Part shown: one piece after another, positions 1 through 5,387 of the stretch
Layout of the letters: each line of letters begins with the position of its first letter
Position numbering within the stretch: position 1 is the stretch's first letter
Source of the DNA: Marinobacterium sp. xm-d-530
GTDB lineage: Bacteria > Pseudomonadota > Gammaproteobacteria > Pseudomonadales > Balneatricaceae
Direction of reading: 5' to 3'
Assembly: GCA_949499045.1 (NCBI GenBank)
Contig: CATEEE010000216.1
Location: 1 to 6,931, forward strand
DNA length: 6,931 nt
The notes under the pieces: model-generated
What the model was told of the DNA's origin: nothing
Database searches by the model: none
Seen by the model: only the letters and a program-made list of their open reading frames with translations
Program-made: the position numbers and the translations under genes

Positions 1-644
1 CCTTTAGGACATACATTCACACAGTTCATGATGCCGTGGCAGCGGAATACGCTGAATGGGTCATCAAGCTCTGCAAGACGTTCGTTAGTCGCTGTATCAC
101 GGCTGTCGGCTAGGAAACGGTAAGCCTGTAGGAGACCTGATGGGCCTACAAACTTATCTGGGTTCCACCAGAACGACGGACAAGAGGTTGAACAACAAGC
201 ACACAGGATACACTCGTAAAGACCATCCAGTTCGGCACGCTCTTCAGGAGTCTGAAGGCGCTCGATCGCTGGAGCGGGAGTATCATTGATCAAGAATGGC
301 TTGATCTTCTCGTACTGCTTGTAGAACTGACCCATGTCGACAACCAAGTCACGGATAACCGGTAGACCTGGAAGTGGACGAAGAACCAGCTTGTCGTTCT
401 TAACCACTTCAGAAAGAGGGGTAATACAGGCAAGACCGTTCTTACCGTTCATGTTCAGACCATCAGAGCCACAAACGCCCTCACGACAAGAACGACGGAA
501 TGTCATTGATGTATCTTTCTCTTTGAGAAGGTGTAGAAGATCCAACACCATGATGTCCTTACCACCAGGGATATCGATCTGAATATCCTGCATGTAGGGA
601 GCATCATCAATCTCAGGGTTGTAACGATAAACACTTACTAGCAT
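1..644 (-). CDS. sdhB: Succinate dehydrogenase iron-sulfur subunit, partial (C-terminus cut by window edge)
   Basis: This is the electron-transfer subunit of respiratory complex II. It passes electrons from the FAD of SdhA through three Fe-S clusters to quinone at the SdhC/SdhD membrane anchor, on the cytoplasmic face of the inner membrane. Reading the minus strand from the ATG at 644 gives 214 open codons up to the edge. The [2Fe-2S] ligands are C53, C58, D61 and C73; the aspartate in place of a cysteine matches the E. coli protein. The second domain has C145, C148, C151 and C155, then C202, C208 and C212 in a CHGIMNCVNVCPKG segment, which together supply the [4Fe-4S] and [3Fe-4S] ligands. 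Family members are about 235 residues, so roughly 20 C-terminal residues lie outside. An AAGGAG at 653-658 sits 8 nt before the ATG and overlaps the sdhA stop codon, which implies coupled translation. Confidence 0.97.
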   Translation of the reverse strand, partial: MLVSVYRYNPEIDDAPYMQDIQIDIPGGKDIMVLDLLHLLKEKDTSMTFRRSCREGVCGSDGLNMNGKNGLACITPLSEVVKNDKLVLRPLPGLPVIRDLVVDMGQFYKQYEKIKPFLINDTPAPAIERLQTPEERAELDGLYECILCACCSTSCPSFWWNPDKFVGPSGLLQAYRFLADSRDTATNERLAELDDPFSVFRCHGIMNCVNVCPK

Positions 645-656
645 CGTAACGACTCC

Positions 657-2432
657 TTAATATGTACGAACTTTAGGTGGGAACGCTTCCATGGTCTTCG
701 GAGCGAAGTTCACAGCACGTTTGCCCAGCGATTTCGTTTGTGGGTAGTAAACTGAGTGACACAACCAGTTCTCATCATCACGCTCAGTAAAGTCGTTACG
801 GGCATGTGCACCGCGAGACTCTTTACGCTCGTAAGCGGCAATGGCAGTTGCTTCAGCTACTTCCATTAGGTTCTCAAGCTCAAGCGCTTCAAGACGAGCC
901 GTGTTGAATGAACCAGTCTTATCTTCAAGGTATACGTTCGCTACACGCTCACGGATTGCCTTAAGTTTGGTTAGACCTTCCTGCATCGCATCACCGTCAC
1001 GGAATACACCGAAGTAAAGCTGCATGCACTGCTGAAGATCTTTACGGATATCCGCAACTTTCTCACCGCCAGTCGAGCTGTTTAGGCGGTTAAGACGAGC
1101 CATCGCTGCCTCGATCTCTTCTTCAGTAGCATCTTTAACTTCATAACCTTCACGCATCTGCTGTTCGATCTGAAGACCTGCAGCACGACCGAAGACAACC
1201 AAGTCTAGCAATGAGTTACCACCTAGGCGGTTAGCACCGTGGACTGATACACAAGCAACCTCACCACAAGCGAATAGACCTTCAACAATCTTATCTTCGC
1301 CTGTTTCAGGGTTCGGATTGATAACCTGACCACCGATGTTAGTTGTTACACCACCCATCATGTAGTGACAGGTTGGAACCACTGGAATAGGCTCTTTAAC
1401 AGGATCCGCCGCAGCGAATGTCATTGAAAGCTCACAGATACCTGGTAGACGTGAGTGAAGGACCTCTTCACCAAGGTGATCAAGCTTCAAGTAGACGTGA
1501 TCACCATCTGGGCCACAACCACGGCCTTCAAGAATCTCTAGGATCATTGAACGCGCCACAACGTCACGACCTGCAAGGTCTTTAGCGTTGGGTGCGTAAC
1601 GCTCCATGAAACGTTCACCGTCTTTATTGACTAGGTAACCACCTTCACCACGACAACCTTCTGTTACAAGTGTACCTGCACCAGCGATACCGGTTGGGTG
1701 GAACTGCCACATCTCCATATCCTGTGCAGCAATGCCAGCACGAAGTGCCATGCCCATGCCGTCACCAGTATTGATCAGTGCGTTCGTCGTCGACGCGTAG
1801 ATACGACCAGCACCACCTGTTGCTAGTACAGTCGCTTTTGCTTTGATGTAAACGGTTTCACCCGTTTCGATACAGATCGCAATACAACCGACAACAGCGC
1901 CGTCTGCATTCTTAACAAGATCGACTGCAAACCACTCGTTTAGGAAGGTAGTACCTGACTTCATGTTCGCTTGGTAAAGCGTGTGAAGCAGTGCGTGACC
2001 GGTACGGTCTGCAGCGGCACAAGTACGAGCAGCCTGACCACCTTCACCAAAGTTCTTAGACTGACCGCCGAAAGGACGTTGGTAGATACGACCTGTCTCA
2101 GTACGTGAGAAAGGAAGACCCATGTGGTCTAGTTCGAATACGGCACGAGGGCCAACAGAACACATGTATTCGATCGCGTCTTGGTCACCAATGTAGTCAG
2201 AACCCTTAACGGTATCGTACATATGCCAGCGCCAATCGTCGTTTGGATCCGCACTTGCGATTGCACAAGTAATACCACCCTGTGCAGAGACTGTGTGTGA
2301 GCGTGTTGGGAACACTTTAGTGACACACGCAGTGTTTAAACCTGACTGTGCAAGTTGAAGTGCAGCGCGCATACCTGCACCGCCACCACCGACAACAATT
2401 GCATCAAATGTAAGCGTACGTAGCTTAGACAT
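657..2432 (-). CDS. sdhA: Succinate dehydrogenase flavoprotein subunit
   Basis: This catalytic subunit of complex II oxidises succinate to fumarate using covalently bound FAD. The 591-residue length is normal for the family (E. coli 588). An N-terminal dinucleotide-binding loop (VVGGGGAGMRAAL, residues 13-25) is followed by the flavinylation histidine H46 in TRSHTVSAQGG. Active-site residues seen by family motif are H245 (FHPTG), R289 (GRDVVARS), H356 (CHYMMGG) and R402 (ANRLGGNSLLD), which correspond to E. coli H242, R286, H354 and R399. The C-terminus ends in the usual PKVRTY. The ATG lies 3 nt after the sdhD stop. Its ribosome binding site is a run of six G at 2441-2446 formed by the last sdhD codons, 8 nt from the start, so translation is probably coupled to sdhD. 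I see no missing key residue or frame break. Confidence 0.99.
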   Translation of the reverse strand: MSKLRTLTFDAIVVGGGGAGMRAALQLAQSGLNTACVTKVFPTRSHTVSAQGGITCAIASADPNDDWRWHMYDTVKGSDYIGDQDAIEYMCSVGPRAVFELDHMGLPFSRTETGRIYQRPFGGQSKNFGEGGQAARTCAAADRTGHALLHTLYQANMKSGTTFLNEWFAVDLVKNADGAVVGCIAICIETGETVYIKAKATVLATGGAGRIYASTTNALINTGDGMGMALRAGIAAQDMEMWQFHPTGIAGAGTLVTEGCRGEGGYLVNKDGERFMERYAPNAKDLAGRDVVARSMILEILEGRGCGPDGDHVYLKLDHLGEEVLHSRLPGICELSMTFAAADPVKEPIPVVPTCHYMMGGVTTNIGGQVINPNPETGEDKIVEGLFACGEVACVSVHGANRLGGNSLLDLVVFGRAAGLQIEQQMREGYEVKDATEEEIEAAMARLNRLNSSTGGEKVADIRKDLQQCMQLYFGVFRDGDAMQEGLTKLKAIRERVANVYLEDKTGSFNTARLEALELENLMEVAEATAIAAYERKESRGAHARNDFTERDDENWLCHSVYYPQTKSLGKRAVNFAPKTMEAFPPKVRTY

Positions 2433-2435
2433 CTA

Positions 2436-2783
2436 TTAAACCCCCCAAAGAATCTGTATTCCCCACACCACGTAAACGAACGCGAGTAGGCCACATGCAG
2501 ACTGGAATACGAAACGAATGCCAGTTGGTTTAATGTAGTCAGTAGAAATTGACCACATACCAATCCAGGCATGCGCAACCAATGAAAGCAGCGTTAGAAG
2601 AGTGAAGATACGCATTGCAGTACCGTCAAACAGTGCTGACCACTGGTTGTAATCTAGTTCAGGGTTAAGCAGCATGTAGCCGATCATAAAGATGGTGTAA
2701 GCTGCAAGGACAACGGCAGTAACACGCTGCATCATCCAATCGTAGAGGCCGCTTCGGCCAAAGCTTGTTACTGAAGTTACCAT
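2436..2783 (-). CDS. sdhD: Succinate dehydrogenase membrane anchor subunit SdhD
   Basis: This hydrophobic subunit anchors SdhAB in the inner membrane and, with SdhC, forms the haem b and ubiquinone sites. I start it at the ATG at 2783, giving 115 residues, the same length as E. coli SdhD. The reading frame extends two codons upstream to a TTG at 2789, but AGGAG at 2791-2795 lies 7 nt from the ATG and only 1 nt from that TTG. Three transmembrane segments are evident, at about residues 20-38, 57-77 and 90-113. The quinone-site motif DYIKP gives D82 and Y83, and H71 lies in the HAWIGMW motif; both numberings match the E. coli protein. The N-terminal MVTSVTS and C-terminal QILWGV resemble pseudomonad SdhD. 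The gene overlaps the 3' end of sdhC by 7 nt. Confidence 0.97.
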   Translation of the reverse strand: MVTSVTSFGRSGLYDWMMQRVTAVVLAAYTIFMIGYMLLNPELDYNQWSALFDGTAMRIFTLLTLLSLVAHAWIGMWSISTDYIKPTGIRFVFQSACGLLAFVYVVWGIQILWGV

Positions 2784-3154
2784 ACCCAAACTCCTGCTAG
2801 CACAATTGAGACAGCTGAAATCGCAAGCGTTGCTTTTGCAGCCGCATTGCCTGATTCGATCTCTTCACAGTAACCCGCATCCATAACAAGGTGCTTGATA
2901 CCTGCAAAGAAATGGTACAGAAGCGCAGACAACAGACCCCAAGCGATAAACTTGGCAATAAATGATTCTGTTAGTAATGCAGCTGCTGCATCAAAACCCT
3001 CTTGAGACTCAAGAGATAGGCTCAGTGCGTACATCATGAAAATGGTACCGACAAATAGAATCAGACCAGTGACACGGTGCAGAATTGAAGTCACAGCCGG
3101 TAGTGGCTGCTTAATGGTTCTCAAATCGAGATTGACAGGTCGTTTTTTGTTCAC
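2777..3154 (-). CDS. sdhC: Succinate dehydrogenase cytochrome b556 subunit
   Basis: This is the first gene of the operon and the second membrane anchor of complex II. The 125-residue product carries the family signature RPVNLDLRTI near the N-terminus and SILHRVTG, in which S23 and R27 correspond to E. coli quinone-site S27 and R31. H81 in the LLYHFFAGIKH segment corresponds to the haem b ligand H84. Transmembrane segments are at about residues 25-45, 67-89 and 104-124. The start is a GTG, the only usable one: an in-frame TGA lies four codons upstream (3164-3166), and the resulting N-terminus (four residues before RPVN) fits short family members. No good Shine-Dalgarno stands at the usual distance; the nearest strong one, GGAGAGGG at 3177-3184, instead faces a GTG-TGA pair. 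Weak or conditional initiation is therefore possible. Confidence 0.95.
   Translation of the reverse strand: MNKKRPVNLDLRTIKQPLPAVTSILHRVTGLILFVGTIFMMYALSLSLESQEGFDAAAALLTESFIAKFIAWGLLSALLYHFFAGIKHLVMDAGYCEEIESGNAAAKATLAISAVSIVLAGVWVW
2791..2795 (-). promoter_or_regulatory. Ribosome binding site that decides the sdhD start
   Basis: AGGAG lies 7 nt before the ATG at 2783 and only 1 nt before an in-frame TTG at 2789, so the ATG is the functional start. The site lies inside the 3' end of sdhC. Confidence 0.85.
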
Positions 3155-3163
3155 GGCTCTAGT

Positions 3164-3184
3164 TCACACTTATGTGCCCTCTCC
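3164..3184 (-). promoter_or_regulatory. Strong Shine-Dalgarno with start-stop mini-ORF before sdhC
   Basis: GGAGAGGG (3177-3184) is placed 7 nt before a GTG (3167-3169) that is followed at once by TGA (3164-3166). This pair is in frame with sdhC, whose own GTG comes nine bases later without a proper ribosome binding site. The arrangement could load ribosomes that then reinitiate at sdhC, or hold them in a start-stop complex. It is seen directly in the bases; function is inferred. Confidence 0.4.
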
Positions 3185-3207
3185 GGGGCCTCGTTTACTA
3201 GTAAGTA

Positions 3208-3241
3208 CCTGATTCGGTAGTGACTGGGTCAACTACTCAGG
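3208..3241 (-). promoter_or_regulatory. Stem-loop in the predicted sdhC leader
   Basis: In the minus-strand RNA, an outer 5-bp helix (CCTGA at 3237-3241 with TCAGG at 3208-3212) continues into an inner 8-bp helix (3228-3236 with 3217-3224). A single bulged base (3231) sits on one side, a 4-nt bulge (3213-3216) on the other, and the loop is three bases. There is no U-run after it, so it is not a terminator. It is 54 nt before the sdhC start and could affect mRNA stability or small-RNA access. Confidence 0.5.
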
Positions 3242-3319
3242 ACGACGATTAAAACTGCACGTTATGACAAATATTCATATCTATATTCGCATATTGCAGC
3301 GCGCAATTTTCGGAGGCTG

Positions 3320-3347
3320 ATTATAACAATTGACAAGCTTTTGACAA
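3320..3347 (-). promoter_or_regulatory. Predicted sigma70 promoter of sdhCDAB
   Basis: Reading the minus strand, TTGTCA (3342-3347) and a perfect TATAAT (3320-3325) are separated by 16 nt. Transcription would begin near 3313, leaving a leader of about 159 nt before the sdhC GTG. It is the best match to the consensus upstream of the operon. The start site is inferred from the -10 position and is not proven. Confidence 0.72.
3324..3347 (-). promoter_or_regulatory. Possible ArcA-type repeats over the sdh promoter
   Basis: On the minus strand TGTCAA occurs at 3341-3346 and again at 3330-3335, one helical turn (11 bp) apart, followed by a related TTGTTA at 3324-3329. ArcA in gammaproteobacteria binds TGTTAA-like direct repeats at about 11-bp spacing and represses sdh when oxygen is low. 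The repeats overlap the -35 and spacer, a position that suits repression. Each copy differs from TGTTAA at one base, so the assignment is tentative. Confidence 0.4.
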
Positions 3348-3357
3348 TCAATCTAAG

Positions 3358-3385
3358 GCCCTATTAGCCAATGGTTTAATAGGGC
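3358..3385. repeat. 9-bp inverted repeat between the divergent promoters
   Basis: GCCCTATTA (3358-3366) and TAATAGGGC (3377-3385) are exact reverse complements around a 10-nt centre. Neither side is followed by a T-run, so it is not an intrinsic terminator. It lies 10 bp upstream of the sdh -35 box and about 100 bp upstream of the gltA -35 box, which makes a shared operator the likeliest reading. Confidence 0.5.
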
Positions 3386-3433
3386 TATGTACAGTTCCGA
3401 CGCTATCCATACGCCAGAGCGCATAAATTCGAC

Positions 3434-3465
3434 TTATAGCTTTTTGTCCTTACTTTATAGCTTTT
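3434..3465 (+). repeat. 11-bp direct repeat, 21-bp spacing, upstream of gltA
   Basis: TTATAGCTTTT occurs exactly at 3434-3444 and 3455-3465. The start-to-start distance of 21 bp is two helical turns, so both copies face the same side of the DNA. The second copy ends 19 bp before the gltA -35 box, a usual location for an activator or for UP-element-like contacts. No known consensus was recognised. Confidence 0.6.
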
Positions 3466-3484
3466 GCACTGCAACAATTGGCAA

Positions 3485-3512
3485 TTGACAATCACTTTGG
3501 GCTCACTATAGT
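3485..3512 (+). promoter_or_regulatory. Predicted sigma70 promoter of gltA
   Basis: A perfect TTGACA (3485-3490) is followed after 16 nt by TATAGT (3507-3512). Transcription would begin near 3519, giving a leader of about 90 nt. A second, weaker candidate lies upstream: TTGACA at 3341-3346 with TATTAG at 3362-3367, but its spacer is only 15 nt. Confidence 0.7.
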
Positions 3513-3514
3513 GA
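3503..3514. promoter_or_regulatory. 12-bp perfect palindrome on the gltA -10 box
   Basis: TCACTATAGTGA is its own reverse complement and contains the whole predicted -10 hexamer of gltA. A dimeric repressor could use it as an operator, but the symmetry could also be accidental because the -10 core is itself partly symmetric. No regulator is identified. Confidence 0.4.
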
Positions 3515-3608
3515 TCAGGCCTTAAAGAGTTCTGAGCCAACCTCAGAAGACCTCTAAGATGCTTAATTACCCATATTAAGCAGTAACGGAAATAGATAGG
3601 AGCCAACC

Positions 3609-4889
3609 ATGGCTGATAAAAAAGCTCGTCTCGTAGTAGACGGTGTAGATAAAGAGATCGAACTGCCGGTTTATCACGGCACTGAAGGTCCAGATGTTGT
3701 TGACGTTCGCCCACTAACAGGTGAAGGCCTGTTCACTTACGATCCTGGTTTTGTATCAACAGCCTCTTGTGAATCAAAAATCACATACATTGATGGCGCT
3801 AATGGTGTTCTTCTTCACCGCGGTTACCCAATCGAAGAGCTTGCCGAGCACTCAGATTATCTAGAAGTGTGTTACCTCCTTCTAAATGGAGAACTCCCTA
3901 CTCCAGAGCAGAAAGCTAAATTTGACTACACTGTGAACCAACACACCATGGTTCATGAGCAACTTAGCACGTTCTACAACGGTTTCCGCCGTGACGCTCA
4001 CCCAATGGCGATCATGTGTGGTGTTGTTGGCGCTCTATCTGCTTTCTACCACGACTCATTGGATATTAATGATCCTCATCACCGTGAAGTCTGCGCATAC
4101 CGCCTCATCGCTAAAATGCCGACACTGGCGGCGATGTGTTACAAGTTCTCAATCGGCCAGCCATTCATCTACCCACGTAATGACCTTGGCTACGCAGATA
4201 ACTTCCTACGCATGATGTTTGCGACACCTTGTGAAGATTACAAAATCAACCCTGTGCTTTCTCGCGCAATGGATAAGATTTTCACACTTCATGCTGACCA
4301 CGAGCAGAACGCTTCTACTTCAACGGTTCGCCTTGCAGGTTCATCTGGTGCAAACCCGTTTGCATGTATCGCAGCAGGTATCGCAGCACTTTGGGGCCCT
4401 GCTCACGGTGGAGCAAACGAAGCAGTACTCAAGATGCTGGCAGAGATCGGTTCTGTAGAGAACATCCCAGCGTTCATCGAAAAAGCGAAAGATCCTAACG
4501 ATCCATTCCGCCTAATGGGCTTTGGTCACCGCGTTTACCGCAACTTTGACCCACGCTCACGCGTCATGAAACAGACTTGTGATGAAGTACTGGCTGAACT
4601 CGGCATCACTGATGATCCAATGCTAGATATCGCTAAAGAGCTTGAGCGAATCGCACTGGAAGATGAATACTTCGTTAGCCGTAAACTTTACCCTAACGTT
4701 GATTTCTACTCAGGTATCATCCTGAAAGCGATCGGTATCCCTACTTCAATGTTTACCGTAATCTTCGCTCTGTCTCGTACCATCGGTTGGATCTCTCACT
4801 GGAACGAGTTCCACTCAAGCCCGAACAAGATCGGTCGTCCACGCCAGCTATACACTGGTGCGCCTAAGCGCAAGCACCCACGTGCTTAA
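3609..4889 (+). CDS. gltA: Citrate synthase, type II (hexameric, NADH-sensitive class)
   Basis: This cytoplasmic enzyme condenses oxaloacetate with acetyl-CoA to citrate, the entry step of the TCA cycle. The length of 426 residues is typical of the large Gram-negative form (E. coli 427). The catalytic triad is visible: H266 in WGPAHGGAN, H307 in MGFGHRVY and D365 in PNVDFYSG. The oxaloacetate-site segment LHADHEQNASTSTVR begins at residue 227. The N-terminal domain (about 1-60) and C208 in FATPCED belong to the NADH-inhibited type; C208 aligns with E. coli C206. The C-terminus KIGRPRQLYTG is conserved, followed by a short basic tail. AGGAG at 3598-3602 sits 6 nt before the ATG. The gene stands alone, divergent from sdhC, with its own promoter and terminator. 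It is not a methylcitrate synthase by length and N-terminal domain, although activity on propionyl-CoA cannot be excluded from sequence. Confidence 0.98.
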   Translation: MADKKARLVVDGVDKEIELPVYHGTEGPDVVDVRPLTGEGLFTYDPGFVSTASCESKITYIDGANGVLLHRGYPIEELAEHSDYLEVCYLLLNGELPTPEQKAKFDYTVNQHTMVHEQLSTFYNGFRRDAHPMAIMCGVVGALSAFYHDSLDINDPHHREVCAYRLIAKMPTLAAMCYKFSIGQPFIYPRNDLGYADNFLRMMFATPCEDYKINPVLSRAMDKIFTLHADHEQNASTSTVRLAGSSGANPFACIAAGIAALWGPAHGGANEAVLKMLAEIGSVENIPAFIEKAKDPNDPFRLMGFGHRVYRNFDPRSRVMKQTCDEVLAELGITDDPMLDIAKELERIALEDEYFVSRKLYPNVDFYSGIILKAIGIPTSMFTVIFALSRTIGWISHWNEFHSSPNKIGRPRQLYTGAPKRKHPRA

Positions 4890-4910
4890 TTGCTTTAAAA
4901 ACGACGCATA

Positions 4911-4938
4911 AAAAAACCCCGCAGTAGCGGGGTTTTTA
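4911..4938. terminator. Bidirectional intrinsic terminator between gltA and the small gene
   Basis: The stem CCCCGC (4917-4922) with GCGGGG (4927-4932) has an AGTA loop and is extended by A-runs and T-runs on both sides. On the plus strand five T follow the stem, 22 nt past the gltA stop. On the minus strand six T follow it, about 20-40 nt past the stop of the 78-codon gene. It should therefore end both convergent transcripts. Confidence 0.93.
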
Positions 4939-4956
4939 TTATCTATTACTAGATAT

Positions 4957-5193
4957 TCATTGGTGCTGTGTACGCATCAACGGTGAGCTAAATACCTGCT
5001 GTAAAGCACGGTGATTAACAACCTGAGCTGCTGCTTTAGCCAATTTCTTCTCAGCCTGAACAACAAGTGCTGCCAATTCAGAGCGACGAATCTGTTTTGC
5101 ATTCCACTCCACAAGAGCGATTTTTTCTGATTCGCTGAGGTCATTGCTGTCTAGAAGTTCTAGAAGTGTTTTTTGATCAAGGATCTGTGACAT
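4957..5193 (-). CDS. Small protein of unknown function, 78 aa
   Basis: I do not recognise this family. The gene looks real for three reasons: a strong Shine-Dalgarno (GGAGGA at 5201-5206, 7 nt before the ATG), an upstream AT-rich promoter-like stretch, and a shared bidirectional terminator right after its stop. The product is soluble-looking, with no signal peptide or membrane segment. Residues 1-32 are acidic and leucine-rich (LLELLDSNDLSESEKIALVE). Residues 33-60 are rich in alanine, lysine and arginine and should form a long helix (for example LVVQAEKKLAKAAAQVV). A polar tail ends in RTQHQ. There are no cysteines, so no zinc site. It is transcribed toward gltA and away from the palindrome array. 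A small helical regulator or adaptor would fit the composition, but nothing in the sequence proves it. Confidence 0.72.
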   Translation of the reverse strand: MSQILDQKTLLELLDSNDLSESEKIALVEWNAKQIRRSELAALVVQAEKKLAKAAAQVVNHRALQQVFSSPLMRTQHQ

Positions 5194-5220
5194 GAGGTCA
5201 TCCTCCGCTATTTAATTAAG

Positions 5221-5243
5221 TTGGTACTAATGTATTAGACCAA
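5221..5243. promoter_or_regulatory. Imperfect dyad upstream of the small gene
   Basis: TTGGTACTAAT and ATTAGACCAA form an inverted repeat around GT, with one extra base in the left arm. GTATTAG is repeated again at 5245-5251. On the minus strand the dyad contains TAATAC at 5232-5237, a possible -10 box, with a weak TTGCCG-like -35 about 15 nt upstream. It lies 27 nt before the small gene's ATG, so an operator over its promoter is plausible. Confidence 0.4.
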
Positions 5244-5319
5244 GGTATTAGTCGGCAAGAGATGCTTTTTCACAGAGTAGTTGAGTTAAATTCAACTTAA
5301 CCTTTTTTCCGAAGTGCCA

Positions 5320-5341
5320 GTGACTGACTTCAGTCTGTCAC
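5320..5341. repeat. Lone diverged palindrome of the REP-like family
   Basis: Arms GTGAC-T-GACT and AGTC-T-GTCAC pair around a TC centre with a T-T mismatch. The outer arm and the mismatch position are the same as in the three units further right; the inner arm differs (GACT instead of GGCT) but is compensated on the other side. It starts 68 bp before the next unit. Confidence 0.6.
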
Positions 5342-5387
5342 CTGCTGTGTAAGATATTTACCAAGTCAACGGTGAAACCGAGTAGCG

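Larger units (their letters stand above)
3155..3608. promoter_or_regulatory. Divergent sdhC-gltA regulatory interval
   Basis: This 454-nt gap has no credible gene; open frames reading into it lack start signals and family motifs. It separates two divergent TCA-cycle transcription units and contains a promoter facing each way, about 140 bp apart between their -35 boxes, plus several repeats listed separately. It is AT-rich in the middle (3245-3500). I found no convincing TGTGA-N6-TCACA site for CRP. The divergent sdhC/gltA arrangement is known in E. coli and pseudomonads. Confidence 0.9.

Noticed and set aside
334..582. Plus-strand open frame of 82 codons opposite sdhB
   Set aside because: It is antisense to conserved Fe-S motifs of SdhB, has no ribosome binding site, and its product is unlike any family.
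3155..3608. CRP binding site in the divergent interval
   Set aside because: No TGTGA-N6-TCACA-like pair was found at correct spacing. TCACTATAGTGA has the half-sites in the wrong order and spacing.
3155..3608. A small RNA gene or riboswitch in the interval
   Set aside because: Both promoters are accounted for by sdhC and gltA, no internal terminator is present, and no riboswitch core was recognised.
3403..3714. Minus-strand open frame of 103 codons across the gltA promoter and gltA start
   Set aside because: It overlaps the start of gltA and the promoter repeats, and has no convincing start signal or recognisable domain.
5280..5310. Plus-strand terminator: short arms GTTAA/TTAAC followed by a run of T
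   Set aside because: The stem is only five AT-rich pairs and no plus-strand transcript is expected here, because the gltA terminator lies about 350 bp upstream.
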